Shown in pieces: positions 36,715-44,130 of a stretch of 64,000 nt of DNA. The notes below the pieces were generated by a model, which worked only from the letters and a program-made list of their open reading frames with translations, had not been told where the DNA came from and searched no databases. Made by a program: the position numbers and the translations under genes. The stretch spans positions 30,994-94,993 of the forward strand of contig JAHDKR010000004.1 of assembly GCA_018436785.1 (NCBI GenBank), in the 5' to 3' direction. Source of the DNA: Synergistaceae bacterium. GTDB lineage: Bacteria > Synergistota > Synergistia > Synergistales > Aminobacteriaceae. How positions within the stretch are numbered: position 1 is the first letter of the stretch; the number at the start of each line of letters is the position of its first letter.

Positions 36715-37758
36715 ATGAAACGACTGCTTTTTGTCATTGTGTTTCTTTGCCGCCTGTCCGCCCCGGCTTTCGGAAGCGGCTCCATCGTTGAGGCGACGTC
36801 CATACTAGAGCGATGGACGGCGTTTCACTGGGGGCGCGACTGTCTTGTGTGGCTTGTTCACTATCCGGAGGAGCTTGTGGACCCCTGGGTTGCGGCCGAG
36901 GCTGCGCGCAGCGGGATGAGCGAGGCGGAGAGCGCGCAGTACCGCGCTTCGTTCACCTCCGAGCTGCGGATAGCCGATACGGAACCTTTTCTTCTTACCG
37001 TATACGTGTTCGGGCCTCGTCCGCTTGACCTCGGATCGTTTGCGTCCGCTGTCCAACTGGAGACGAACGAAGGGAAAAAGATTCCTCCGTTGAGCTATGA
37101 ACGAAAGTTCGACCAGCCTCTTTCGGGTATCGTGCAGGGCCTTGTCTTCTTCCCGAAGCAAGCGGAAAAGGGCTTCAGCGTGATGATCAAAAATTTGGGC
37201 ATCCATGAAGAACAGCGCTTTTCCTTCGATCCCGCGGACGGCCCTTTGGTCGCCGCGGCGGAACCGGAAGTTGTCGTCGTGGAACTGCCGCCCGCGCCGA
37301 AAAAAGAGCCGGTAAAACCTCAACCGCCGAAGCGCGAGAAACCGACGCCGACACCTCCGCCTCCGCCTCCGGTGGCGACGCCGCAGGAACTTGCGGAGTT
37401 GAAACCGGAACCTGTGGTTGTTGATCTGCCTGTTCCGGAGAAGCAGAAGCCCGTACTCTACATCAGCAAGGAGAAAACTGTGGAGAACTTTGTCCGCCAT
37501 TGGATAGAGGGGCAGACGTCGGCGATGTACGACCTCCTCTCCTCGTCGACGAGGACGGCGCTTACGGAAGAGCAGTTCGCCAGGCAGGTGGAGGCCACGG
37601 GTTTGCGGAACTCCCTTCGGGAGGGGTACAAGATTCAATGGATGGACGATAGCCGCGTCCGTATCGTGACCGCGCAGCGGATGCTGCTTTTCAGGACGCT
37701 CAGAAGCAAGGTGTTGACTGTGGACCGGGAGGATACGATATGGAGGGTATCGTGGTAG
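36715..37758 (+). CDS. secreted protein, paralogue of the 25.4-kb secreted protein, with proline-rich linker
   Basis: A 347-aa exported protein. After a signal peptide (about residues 1-20) a domain of about 155 residues contains LERWTAFHWG, AQYRASFTSELRI, a LGSFASAVQL strand and QGLVFFPKQAEKG; these align with ARW, EQYKYQLLSGL and GLVFFPRYDKKG in the protein at 25362. Then comes a Pro/Lys linker (PPPPPPV-type, about 50 residues), and a C-terminal domain of about 100 residues resembling an NTF2-like or penicillin-binding-type accessory fold (FVRHWIEGQTSAMYDLLSSSTR, WRVSW at the end). No catalytic motif. ATG 36715 is chosen over a GTG three codons earlier on RBS spacing. Confidence 0.78.
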   Translation: MKRLLFVIVFLCRLSAPAFGSGSIVEATSILERWTAFHWGRDCLVWLVHYPEELVDPWVAAEAARSGMSEAESAQYRASFTSELRIADTEPFLLTVYVFGPRPLDLGSFASAVQLETNEGKKIPPLSYERKFDQPLSGIVQGLVFFPKQAEKGFSVMIKNLGIHEEQRFSFDPADGPLVAAAEPEVVVVELPPAPKKEPVKPQPPKREKPTPTPPPPPPVATPQELAELKPEPVVVDLPVPEKQKPVLYISKEKTVENFVRHWIEGQTSAMYDLLSSSTRTALTEEQFARQVEATGLRNSLREGYKIQWMDDSRVRIVTAQRMLLFRTLRSKVLTVDREDTIWRVSW

Positions 37759-37797
37759 CGTTCGCCGTATCCTTATGAGATAGAATGGTGATATGAG

Positions 37798-38343
37798 ATG
37801 AAGCGAATCGGGTTTGTCGTCTTCCTGACGCTTCTTTTCCTGATGGGGTGGTTTGCAGTTCGCGACGTCTCTCTCGAACTCGATCACTTGACCGTAGAAA
37901 AAGCGAATCTGCCGGATATGTCGCTTGAGAAGGTCGAATTTCAGAGAGAGGTGGAGGGCGTGGAGTGGACCGCGACGATCGAACGAGCAGAGCGGCGCGG
38001 AAAAGAAATACGTCTTCTCTCTCTGGATATAGCGGGGATTGGAAGCGAAAAGCAGCGTTGGAGCCTGCAGGCCCCGACAGGCCTTTTCTTGGAAGAGAGA
38101 GGGAAGGCTGTCCTTTCGGATGTTCGCGGTTCTGTAGCGACGGGAGAGTCGGTCGCTTATTTCGAAGCGCCTGAAGCAGAGTGGAGCGAAGGAGCAACCG
38201 AAGTCCTTTTTGTGGATGGGGCCGCCTTTCGCCGCAGTGATTTTTACTTTGAAGGAAACTCGGTCCGGGTCTCGTTTTCAGGAGTGTTCTCGGCGGAGAA
38301 AGGAGCGTCGTTCACATGGATAATGCCCGAAAATACGGAGTAG
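37798..38343 (+). CDS. lptC: LptC-like LPS-transport periplasmic protein
   Basis: A 181-aa protein with one N-terminal membrane helix (residues 4-22) and a periplasmic beta-jellyroll of the LptC/LptA/OstA type: LEKVEFQREVEGVEWTATIERAER is the usual start of the fold (x-x-V-x-x-x-x-x-x-G-x-x-W), with RWSLQAPTGLF, GKAVLSDVRGSVATGE and AEWSEGATEV as later strands. It would bridge LPS from the LptB2FG extractor to LptA and LptD. It overlaps the lptD-like gene by 28 bp, which supports the assignment. Sequence identity to characterised LptC is expected to be low. Confidence 0.72.
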   Translation: MKRIGFVVFLTLLFLMGWFAVRDVSLELDHLTVEKANLPDMSLEKVEFQREVEGVEWTATIERAERRGKEIRLLSLDIAGIGSEKQRWSLQAPTGLFLEERGKAVLSDVRGSVATGESVAYFEAPEAEWSEGATEVLFVDGAAFRRSDFYFEGNSVRVSFSGVFSAEKGASFTWIMPENTE

Positions 38344-40040
38344 CCTGTGTTATTCTCTGTCTTCTGCTGTTGCTGGAGGTTTCTTTCCCTCTTCCGGGGG
38401 AGACGCAGGGGGAGAGCGAGGACGCAGTCTTTCTTGATGCCGATAAAGTTGTTTTTGAAGAGGAGACCGGGTTTGCCGTGGCCGAGGGGAACGTACGGGT
38501 TCGGCGGGATGTTCTTCGCGTATTCGCGCACAGAGTCGAGATGGATTCTACGGAACAGGTGATGTCCGCCACTTCGGAACCGGGAAAGAAAGTGACGCTG
38601 ATACAGGGAGACAGGGTGCTTACCGGCGATTCTCTGCGCTACAATATGCTGTCCCGGGAAGGGATCCTGACCGGAGCTGTCGGATCGTCTCCTGCAGGCG
38701 ACGGAAGGGTGTTTTTGCGCGGAAAGCAGATGGAGGTTGCGCCCGTAGACGTTGCCCGCAGTAAAGGGTGGATTTCCTCCAAGTCAAGCAAGGGCGTTGA
38801 AGAGGACGAATTGATCGGCAAACTGAGCGACGTGTCGCTGACGACCTGCAATGAACGTACGCCTCACTACCGTTTGGTCTCTAGGAGCGTGGTCTTCGTC
38901 CCTGGGAAACGGATCATCGCGAAGAATCCGAAGGTCTATATCGGGGAGCACCTTCTCTTTTCCTACCCCTTCGACTACGTCGTGCCCCTTGACCCCAAGG
39001 AGCGGCGGGCTTTGCTCAGCTCTTTTTTCCCGCTTATCCTGAGCGATTCGGATAAAGGACAGGGAGTGGGCATCGGCGGCCCTTATGTCTGGGATACTGG
39101 CAAAGCGCTGCTGAACGTCGCCTGGTGGTCCGATACCGGATGGGAGGGGAAGGCGACTGTGGAGCAGCGGCTGAACGACTACTGGACCGTATGGGCGACG
39201 GTGGAGCACTCCTATGAAAAAGAGTCTGCGGAGAAGCTCTACAGGCCGTCATGGGGCATCCTGCACGCAGCGAACGGATGGAATGCCTCTCTCCGTTGGA
39301 CGCAACGCGAAGCGATCTCCATCCAGAAAAAGGTCGGAGAGACCTACAGGGGCGTTCTGTGGAGAGAACCCGAGTTCTCTCTGCTGGGACCGTGGGGCAG
39401 GGCGCCTCTGCTCAACGCGTACGGGAGAATAGGGGTTTCGTGGGGAGAGTACGAGGACGTTCAGCCGACTGTCAGCATGAATGTCCGCCGTCTCGGGGCG
39501 GAGGTCCAGCTCTACTCGGAGGAGCAGCTCGAATCCTACAAGACGTTCGTTAAGAGCGAGTACAAACGGTTCTGGTACGACGACCCGGATTCTCTTGAAC
39601 AGGAGATATTCGACTCCGTCTTCGGAATCCGGTATGCCTGGGGAACCGTTGATCTTTCAACGGCGTATGTTCGAAGATGGGTTAGCGGCGAGACGCCGAT
39701 GCTGTGGGATTATTACCGCGACCGTGAGGACCTGTACCAGCAGGTTGTTTTCCCGGCTGGAAAGAACCTCTCGTTCAGGATTCGCGGCGGATACGACCTC
39801 ATTGATTCCAAATTGGCGGAGATGGTGTATTCGGTAACCCTGAAGGGCGGGGAGTGTTCCCGCTGGGAGCTTACCTACAGAAACGACAGGGCCGAAGGAG
39901 ACGACTGGGTCGGCCTCTCTTTTTTCATCACGGCGTTCCCGGATACTCCGGTTTCGTTCGGACGGCGCGAACTGTATGATCCGTTCGCTCTGCCGGATGG
40001 GCTGGCGGAGGTTCTCCGCAGGGACGAAGAGGAGCAGTAA
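38316..40040 (+). CDS. lptD: LptD-like outer-membrane LPS assembly protein
   Basis: A 574-aa exported protein. A signal peptide (residues 9-28) is followed by an OstA/LptA-type domain: FLDADKVVFEEETGFAVAEGNVRVRRD, DSLRYNMLSREGILTG. The rest is a beta-barrel with aromatic strands, for example YVWDTGKALLNVAWWSDTGWEG and WELTYRNDRAEGDDW. It is shorter than E. coli LptD (784 aa) and has only two cysteines in the mature part, so the disulfide logic of E. coli is not conserved. With the LptC-like gene overlapping it, a role in placing LPS in the outer leaflet is likely. Confidence 0.8.
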   Translation: MDNARKYGVACVILCLLLLLEVSFPLPGETQGESEDAVFLDADKVVFEEETGFAVAEGNVRVRRDVLRVFAHRVEMDSTEQVMSATSEPGKKVTLIQGDRVLTGDSLRYNMLSREGILTGAVGSSPAGDGRVFLRGKQMEVAPVDVARSKGWISSKSSKGVEEDELIGKLSDVSLTTCNERTPHYRLVSRSVVFVPGKRIIAKNPKVYIGEHLLFSYPFDYVVPLDPKERRALLSSFFPLILSDSDKGQGVGIGGPYVWDTGKALLNVAWWSDTGWEGKATVEQRLNDYWTVWATVEHSYEKESAEKLYRPSWGILHAANGWNASLRWTQREAISIQKKVGETYRGVLWREPEFSLLGPWGRAPLLNAYGRIGVSWGEYEDVQPTVSMNVRRLGAEVQLYSEEQLESYKTFVKSEYKRFWYDDPDSLEQEIFDSVFGIRYAWGTVDLSTAYVRRWVSGETPMLWDYYRDREDLYQQVVFPAGKNLSFRIRGGYDLIDSKLAEMVYSVTLKGGECSRWELTYRNDRAEGDDWVGLSFFITAFPDTPVSFGRRELYDPFALPDGLAEVLRRDEEEQ

Positions 40041-40061
40041 ACGAATGCTCCTCTTCGTCCC
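40021..40061 (+). repeat. 16-bp perfect inverted repeat spanning the lptD stop codon
   Basis: 40021-40036 pairs perfectly with 40046-40061 around a nine-base loop that holds the lptD TAA. It has no T run, so it is not a standard intrinsic terminator; it may protect the 3' end or slow polymerase between the two convergent genes lptD and greA. Confidence 0.85.
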
Positions 40062-40087
40062 GGTGAAGTGTGAAAGGGCTGAACCCG

Positions 40088-40585
40088 TCAGGATATGATG
40101 GAAATGTCCATCACCCTGAGATGCCGCACCCCGCGGGGAACCTTCACGTGGACTTCATCTCCGACGGTCTTGTTGAGAAGCGCCTGTCCCACCGGGCTTG
40201 AAGAGGATATCTTGCTTGCCTTGGGGTCGGACTCTTCCGAACCGACGATCGTGTAGGCGAACTTCTGCGAATTGATGATGTCCTGGATGGTGACGGTGGT
40301 CCCGAGGGTAACCCTGCTGGCGTCGATGCTGGAGGAGTCGAGGATTTTTGCGTTGCTGAGCTGGAATTCGAGTCGAGAGATGCGCGTTTCCAGCTTGGCC
40401 TGTTCTTCTTTCGCCGCGGCGTACTCGGCGTTTTCACTGAGATCGCCGAATGATCGGGCCTCTTCGAGCTGCCGTGAAATCTCCGCTCTTCCTGTGCTGC
40501 GGAGTTCGACCAGCTCAGCCATGAGCTTCTCGTACCCTTTTCGGGTCATTGTGGATGGGCTGTCGTTGGTGTTGGTGTTGTTCAA
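40088..40585 (-). CDS. greA: transcription elongation factor GreA
   Basis: A 165-aa factor that stimulates RNA cleavage by stalled RNA polymerase. The coiled coil has LMAELVELRSTGRAEISRQ, then the acidic tip EARSFGDLSENAEYAAAKEEQ with the D-L-S-E-N catalytic loop, and the C-terminal FKBP-like domain has PVGQALLNKTVGDEVHVKVP. The start is TTG at 40585 with GGGAGG at about 8 bp. The first 13 residues, NNTNTNDSPS, are a non-conserved leader. Confidence 0.96.
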   Translation of the reverse strand: MNNTNTNDSPSTMTRKGYEKLMAELVELRSTGRAEISRQLEEARSFGDLSENAEYAAAKEEQAKLETRISRLEFQLSNAKILDSSSIDASRVTLGTTVTIQDIINSQKFAYTIVGSEESDPKASKISSSSPVGQALLNKTVGDEVHVKVPRGVRHLRVMDISIIS

Positions 40586-40734
40586 ACTTGTAACCTCCCG
40601 AATATATCCTCATTTTGAGGATTGGGTGTATTGCGGTTGATATGGAATTCTAACAAAGAAATTTCTCTTCGGCAATACGTCTTTGCATTTTTTGTAGCGA
40701 AGATAGCCGAAATTTTGAAAGGCAAGGTGGATTT

Positions 40735-42483
40735 ATGGCACGCGAAACGCGAAATACGAGAAAAAAGAGAGTCGGGGAGTCAACGAAAAAAGGGGGAAAG
40801 CTGAAGTATATCCCTCTGGGAGGGCTTGGTCAGATAGGAAAGAATCTTCATGTGTTTGAATATGAAGATTCGATTCTTGTGGTGGACTGCGGATTGATGT
40901 TCCCCGACGACGAGATGCTCGGTATTGATTTCGTCATCCCGGATATTTCCTACCTCGTTGAGAACAAGGAAAAAATCGTCGGTATCGTGGTGACGCACGG
41001 GCACGAGGACCACATCGGAGGGCTTCCGTTCGCCCTCAAGAAGATCTCGGCTCCCCTCTACGGGACGAAGCTGACGCTTGGTATGGTGGGCAATAAGCTT
41101 GCGGAGTGGGCGCCCGAACTGAATCCGGACTACCGGGAGATTCAGGCCGGCGACGTGGTGGAGATGGGGCCGTTCAAGGTCCGTTTTATCGCGGTCTGTC
41201 ACTCCATTCCCGACGGTGTTGGACTCGCCATAGGAACGCCCGTCGGCACAGTGGTGCATACGGGGGATTTCAAGCTTGATCCGACGCCGATAGACGGGCG
41301 CCTTACCGAGTACGACGCGTTTTCGGAGGAGGGGAAGAAGGGGGTGCTGCTCCTTCTTTCAGATTCGACAAATGTGGAAAGACCCGGATTCACCGAGTCG
41401 GAACGGGTGCTCTCCGGAACGCTCGACAAGATCTTCAGACAGTACCGGTCGAAGCGTATCGTCATCGCCTCGTTCGCGAGCAATCTGCACCGTGTGCAGC
41501 AAGTGGTGGACTGCGCAGCCCGTTTTAACCGAAAAGTCGCTTTCGTCGGAAGAAGCATGGTGAAGAACGTCGAGCTTGCACGGACCCTCGGGTATCTGCA
41601 CGTGGATGACAAGATTATCGTCGATATGGAGGATATCTCCTCGGTCCCTTCAAGTTCGCTCGTTGTGATGACTACGGGCAGCCAGGGAGAGCCCTTCTCC
41701 GGACTGGTGCTGATGAGCCGGGGCGAGCACCGTGTGATCAGCTTGAGCGACAAGGACGTGGTCGCGCTCTTCGCAACTCCTATCCCTGGAAACGAGAAGC
41801 TGGTGAGCGGGACGGTCAACCGCCTCTTCGCCTGCGGGTGCGACGTTGTGTACGAGAAGGAGCAGGGAATTCACGTCTCCGGTCATGCAGCAAAGGACGA
41901 ACTGCGCGTGATGCTCAATATGGTCAAGCCGAAATTTTTCGTTCCGGTTCACGGAGAGTACCGCCATCTTGTCCGGCACGCCCAGCTTGCAAGGGAGACC
42001 GGCGTTGCGACGCGGAACGCCTTTGTCCTCCAGAACGGCGACGTGTTCCAGCTCGACGGGGAGAAGGCGGCGATCAAAGAGCGAGTGCAAGCCGGGGGTA
42101 TCATGGTTGACGGGTTGGCGCTCGGAGAGCTTCAAGGCAGTATCATGAAGGAGCGGCGGGAACTTTCGGAAGAGGGGCTTGTCCTCGTTTCCATCGTACT
42201 TTCCGGCGCCGGCGAGCTGCTTGCGTCTCCTTCTTTCGAGAGCCGGGGGTTCCTGCACCTTGACGACGCGGCGCAGTTGAAGGAGGACCTGATTGCCTCG
42301 GTGGAGAAGACGGTGCTCTCTCTCGGCGCGAAGTCTGTCTCCGATATCGATCTCCTGGAGACAAAAATAAAGGGGCGGATACGCGACACGCTTCGCCGCT
42401 TCGGACGAAGTAAACCGATGATAACACCTCTTATAACTGTTCTTGGCGCTCCGGAAAAGAACGGGAAGGGGAAGAGAAAATGA
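40735..42483 (+). CDS. rnj: ribonuclease J
   Basis: A 582-aa metallo-beta-lactamase/beta-CASP RNase with endo- and 5'-exonuclease activity. After a basic leader (residues 1-22), YIPLGGLGQIGKNLHVFEY starts the fold; VVTHGHEDHIGGLP (about residues 86-97) is the zinc-binding H-x-H-x-D-H; HTGDFKLDP and SDSTNVERPGFTESE are later metal ligands; ITTGSQGEP-type MTTGSQGEPFSG and VHGEYRHL are beta-CASP motifs; the C-terminal domain begins near residue 460. RNase J makes a typical Gram-positive-like decay enzyme, kept in this diderm. Overlaps uppP by ATGA. Confidence 0.97.
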   Translation: MARETRNTRKKRVGESTKKGGKLKYIPLGGLGQIGKNLHVFEYEDSILVVDCGLMFPDDEMLGIDFVIPDISYLVENKEKIVGIVVTHGHEDHIGGLPFALKKISAPLYGTKLTLGMVGNKLAEWAPELNPDYREIQAGDVVEMGPFKVRFIAVCHSIPDGVGLAIGTPVGTVVHTGDFKLDPTPIDGRLTEYDAFSEEGKKGVLLLLSDSTNVERPGFTESERVLSGTLDKIFRQYRSKRIVIASFASNLHRVQQVVDCAARFNRKVAFVGRSMVKNVELARTLGYLHVDDKIIVDMEDISSVPSSSLVVMTTGSQGEPFSGLVLMSRGEHRVISLSDKDVVALFATPIPGNEKLVSGTVNRLFACGCDVVYEKEQGIHVSGHAAKDELRVMLNMVKPKFFVPVHGEYRHLVRHAQLARETGVATRNAFVLQNGDVFQLDGEKAAIKERVQAGGIMVDGLALGELQGSIMKERRELSEEGLVLVSIVLSGAGELLASPSFESRGFLHLDDAAQLKEDLIASVEKTVLSLGAKSVSDIDLLETKIKGRIRDTLRRFGRSKPMITPLITVLGAPEKNGKGKRK

Positions 42484-43301
42484 GCGAGGGTCTGCCCGCC
42501 TTTTTCCTGGGACTGTTGCAGGGGGTTACGGAGTTCCTCCCCGTGAGCAGCTCCGGGCACCTTGCGTTGGCGAAACAGCTCTTCTCCGTGGAGCACGCTT
42601 CCCTGACCTACGATGTGCTGCTGCACTTCGCTACCATGCTCGCGACGCTGCTCTACTTCGGGAAGGACATTCTTCTCCTGCTCCGTGAGTGGTGTTCCGG
42701 ATTCTTCTCCCCGGCAGCGCGCTGCGAAGAGGGGTGGACGCTCGGCTGGGCCGTACTTGCGGGGACCGTTGTAACGGCGGCCATTGCTCTTCCGCTCAAG
42801 CCCGTTGTCGAGCGGATGATGGAGCTTCCCGGAGCGGTCGGCGCGGGCCTTCTTCTCACGTCGCTACTGCTGTGGCGAGGTTCTTCTATCGCGTCCTCGC
42901 TGAAGGGCGCCGGGAAGCCGATTTCTCTCGGCCGGGGGTTCCTGATCGGCCTTGTGCAGGGAGTCGCGGTGCTTCCGGGAGTTTCCCGTTCCGGATCGAC
43001 GATTGTCGCGGGTATGAGCGCAGGCCTGTCGGCGCCTGCGGCGTTCCGTTTCTCCTTTCTTCTTTCCCTGCCCGCCGTGTTCGGAGCGACGCTTCTTGAG
43101 GTGCGAGGACTCCTGAAAACCGCCGGCTGGGCCTCTTCGCTGCCGGCAGGTTGGATCGCCGGTTTTTTCGCTTCGTTTCTTGCCGGTTTTTTCTCGCTTG
43201 TTCTTCTCCGGCGCGTGGTATCGGCGGGGAAGTGGCGCCCGTTCGCGGTGTACTGCGCATTCGCAGGGACGCTTTCGATCGTCCTTTCGCTGCTGGGGTG
43301 A
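42480..43301 (+). CDS. uppP: undecaprenyl-diphosphatase
   Basis: A 273-aa polytopic membrane enzyme that recycles undecaprenyl pyrophosphate to the phosphate carrier for peptidoglycan and O-antigen. LLQGVTEFLPVSSSGHLAL at residues 12-30 and VLPGVSRSGSTIVAGM near residue 165 are the two BacA catalytic motifs. About eight membrane segments. It starts within the rnj stop (ATGA). Confidence 0.96.
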   Translation: MSEGLPAFFLGLLQGVTEFLPVSSSGHLALAKQLFSVEHASLTYDVLLHFATMLATLLYFGKDILLLLREWCSGFFSPAARCEEGWTLGWAVLAGTVVTAAIALPLKPVVERMMELPGAVGAGLLLTSLLLWRGSSIASSLKGAGKPISLGRGFLIGLVQGVAVLPGVSRSGSTIVAGMSAGLSAPAAFRFSFLLSLPAVFGATLLEVRGLLKTAGWASSLPAGWIAGFFASFLAGFFSLVLLRRVVSAGKWRPFAVYCAFAGTLSIVLSLLG

Positions 43302-43306
43302 ATGCG

Positions 43307-43549
43307 ATGGCGTCCGGCTCTTCCGTGAAGTGGTGGATCATCGTCGCTTCGCTCATCATAGGAACTATTTCAGGACTCTATCTTCAACGATTTGCCTTGA
43401 CGGAGCCCTTTTTCAAGGATATTCTTTCAACCGGCTTCAGTCTGACGGATGTGCATCTCGGGTTTGCCGACTTCGGCCTGAAAGTCTGGCTTCGATGGAA
43501 TTTGGGAACGATTATTGGAGGCGTGGTGGGAATTTGGGTGGCTCGGTAA
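43307..43549 (+). CDS. DUF4321 small membrane protein
   Basis: An 80-aa protein with two membrane helices: WWIIVASLIIGTISGLYLQRF near the N-terminus and LGTIIGGVVGIWVAR at the end, separated by a soluble D-V-H-L-G-F-A segment. It matches DUF4321, a family typically found beside maf and uppP. Function unknown. ATG at 43307 is 5 bp after the uppP stop. Confidence 0.8.
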   Translation: MASGSSVKWWIIVASLIIGTISGLYLQRFALTEPFFKDILSTGFSLTDVHLGFADFGLKVWLRWNLGTIIGGVVGIWVAR

Positions 43550-44130
43550 ATCTTGTGCTTGCGTCGGGGAGCCCCAGGCGGCGTGAGTTGCTTCATTCCC
43601 TGGGGTGGTCTTTCCGGATAGACGTCCCGGATATTTGCGAGGATCTGCTTCCCGGAGAAGGTCCCGAGGAGGCCGCGAGGCGTCTTTCGCGGGCAAAGGC
43701 GGCCGAGGCGGCGGCACGAAATCCGGGGGCGCTTGTAGTGGCTGCCGACACGCTGGTTGCCGCGGGCGGCGTTATCCTCGGCAAACCGTCCTGCCGGGAG
43801 GAATCGCTTCGGATGCTTCGGATGCTCAGCGGGGCGGTTCATAGCGTCTTCACCGGAGTCGCACTTCGCCGTGGAGAAGAGGAGCGGTTCGCTGTCGAGG
43901 AGACCAGGGTGGAGTTCCGACCTCTTTCGGAGGAGTCGATGAAACTCTACGTCGAAAGCGGCGAGGGGGATGACAAGGCGGGCGCTTACGCGATCCAGGG
44001 GCGGGGCGCGTTGTTGGTGTCCTCGTTGCACGGCGACTACTTCAACGTGGTTGGGCTGCCGCTTTGCAGACTGAGCCGTTTGCTTGAAGAATTCGGCTGC
44101 TCTCTGGCCGATCAATGGAGGAACTCGTGA
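43534..44130 (+). CDS. maf: Maf-type nucleotide pyrophosphatase
   Basis: A 198-aa housekeeping pyrophosphatase that removes non-canonical or dTTP/UTP-type nucleotides. LVLASGSPRRRELLHSLGW opens the family; the active-site region has AADTLVAAGGVILGKP, then HSVFTGVAL and GAYAIQGRGALLVSSLHGDYFNVVGLPL (Q-G-x-x-x-x-x-x-I-x-G-x-x-x-N-V-x-G-L-P equivalent). The probable TTG start at 43534 overlaps the DUF4321 gene by 16 bp; a GTG at 43555 would remove the first conserved strand. Confidence 0.92.
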   Translation: MGGSVNLVLASGSPRRRELLHSLGWSFRIDVPDICEDLLPGEGPEEAARRLSRAKAAEAAARNPGALVVAADTLVAAGGVILGKPSCREESLRMLRMLSGAVHSVFTGVALRRGEEERFAVEETRVEFRPLSEESMKLYVESGEGDDKAGAYAIQGRGALLVSSLHGDYFNVVGLPLCRLSRLLEEFGCSLADQWRNS

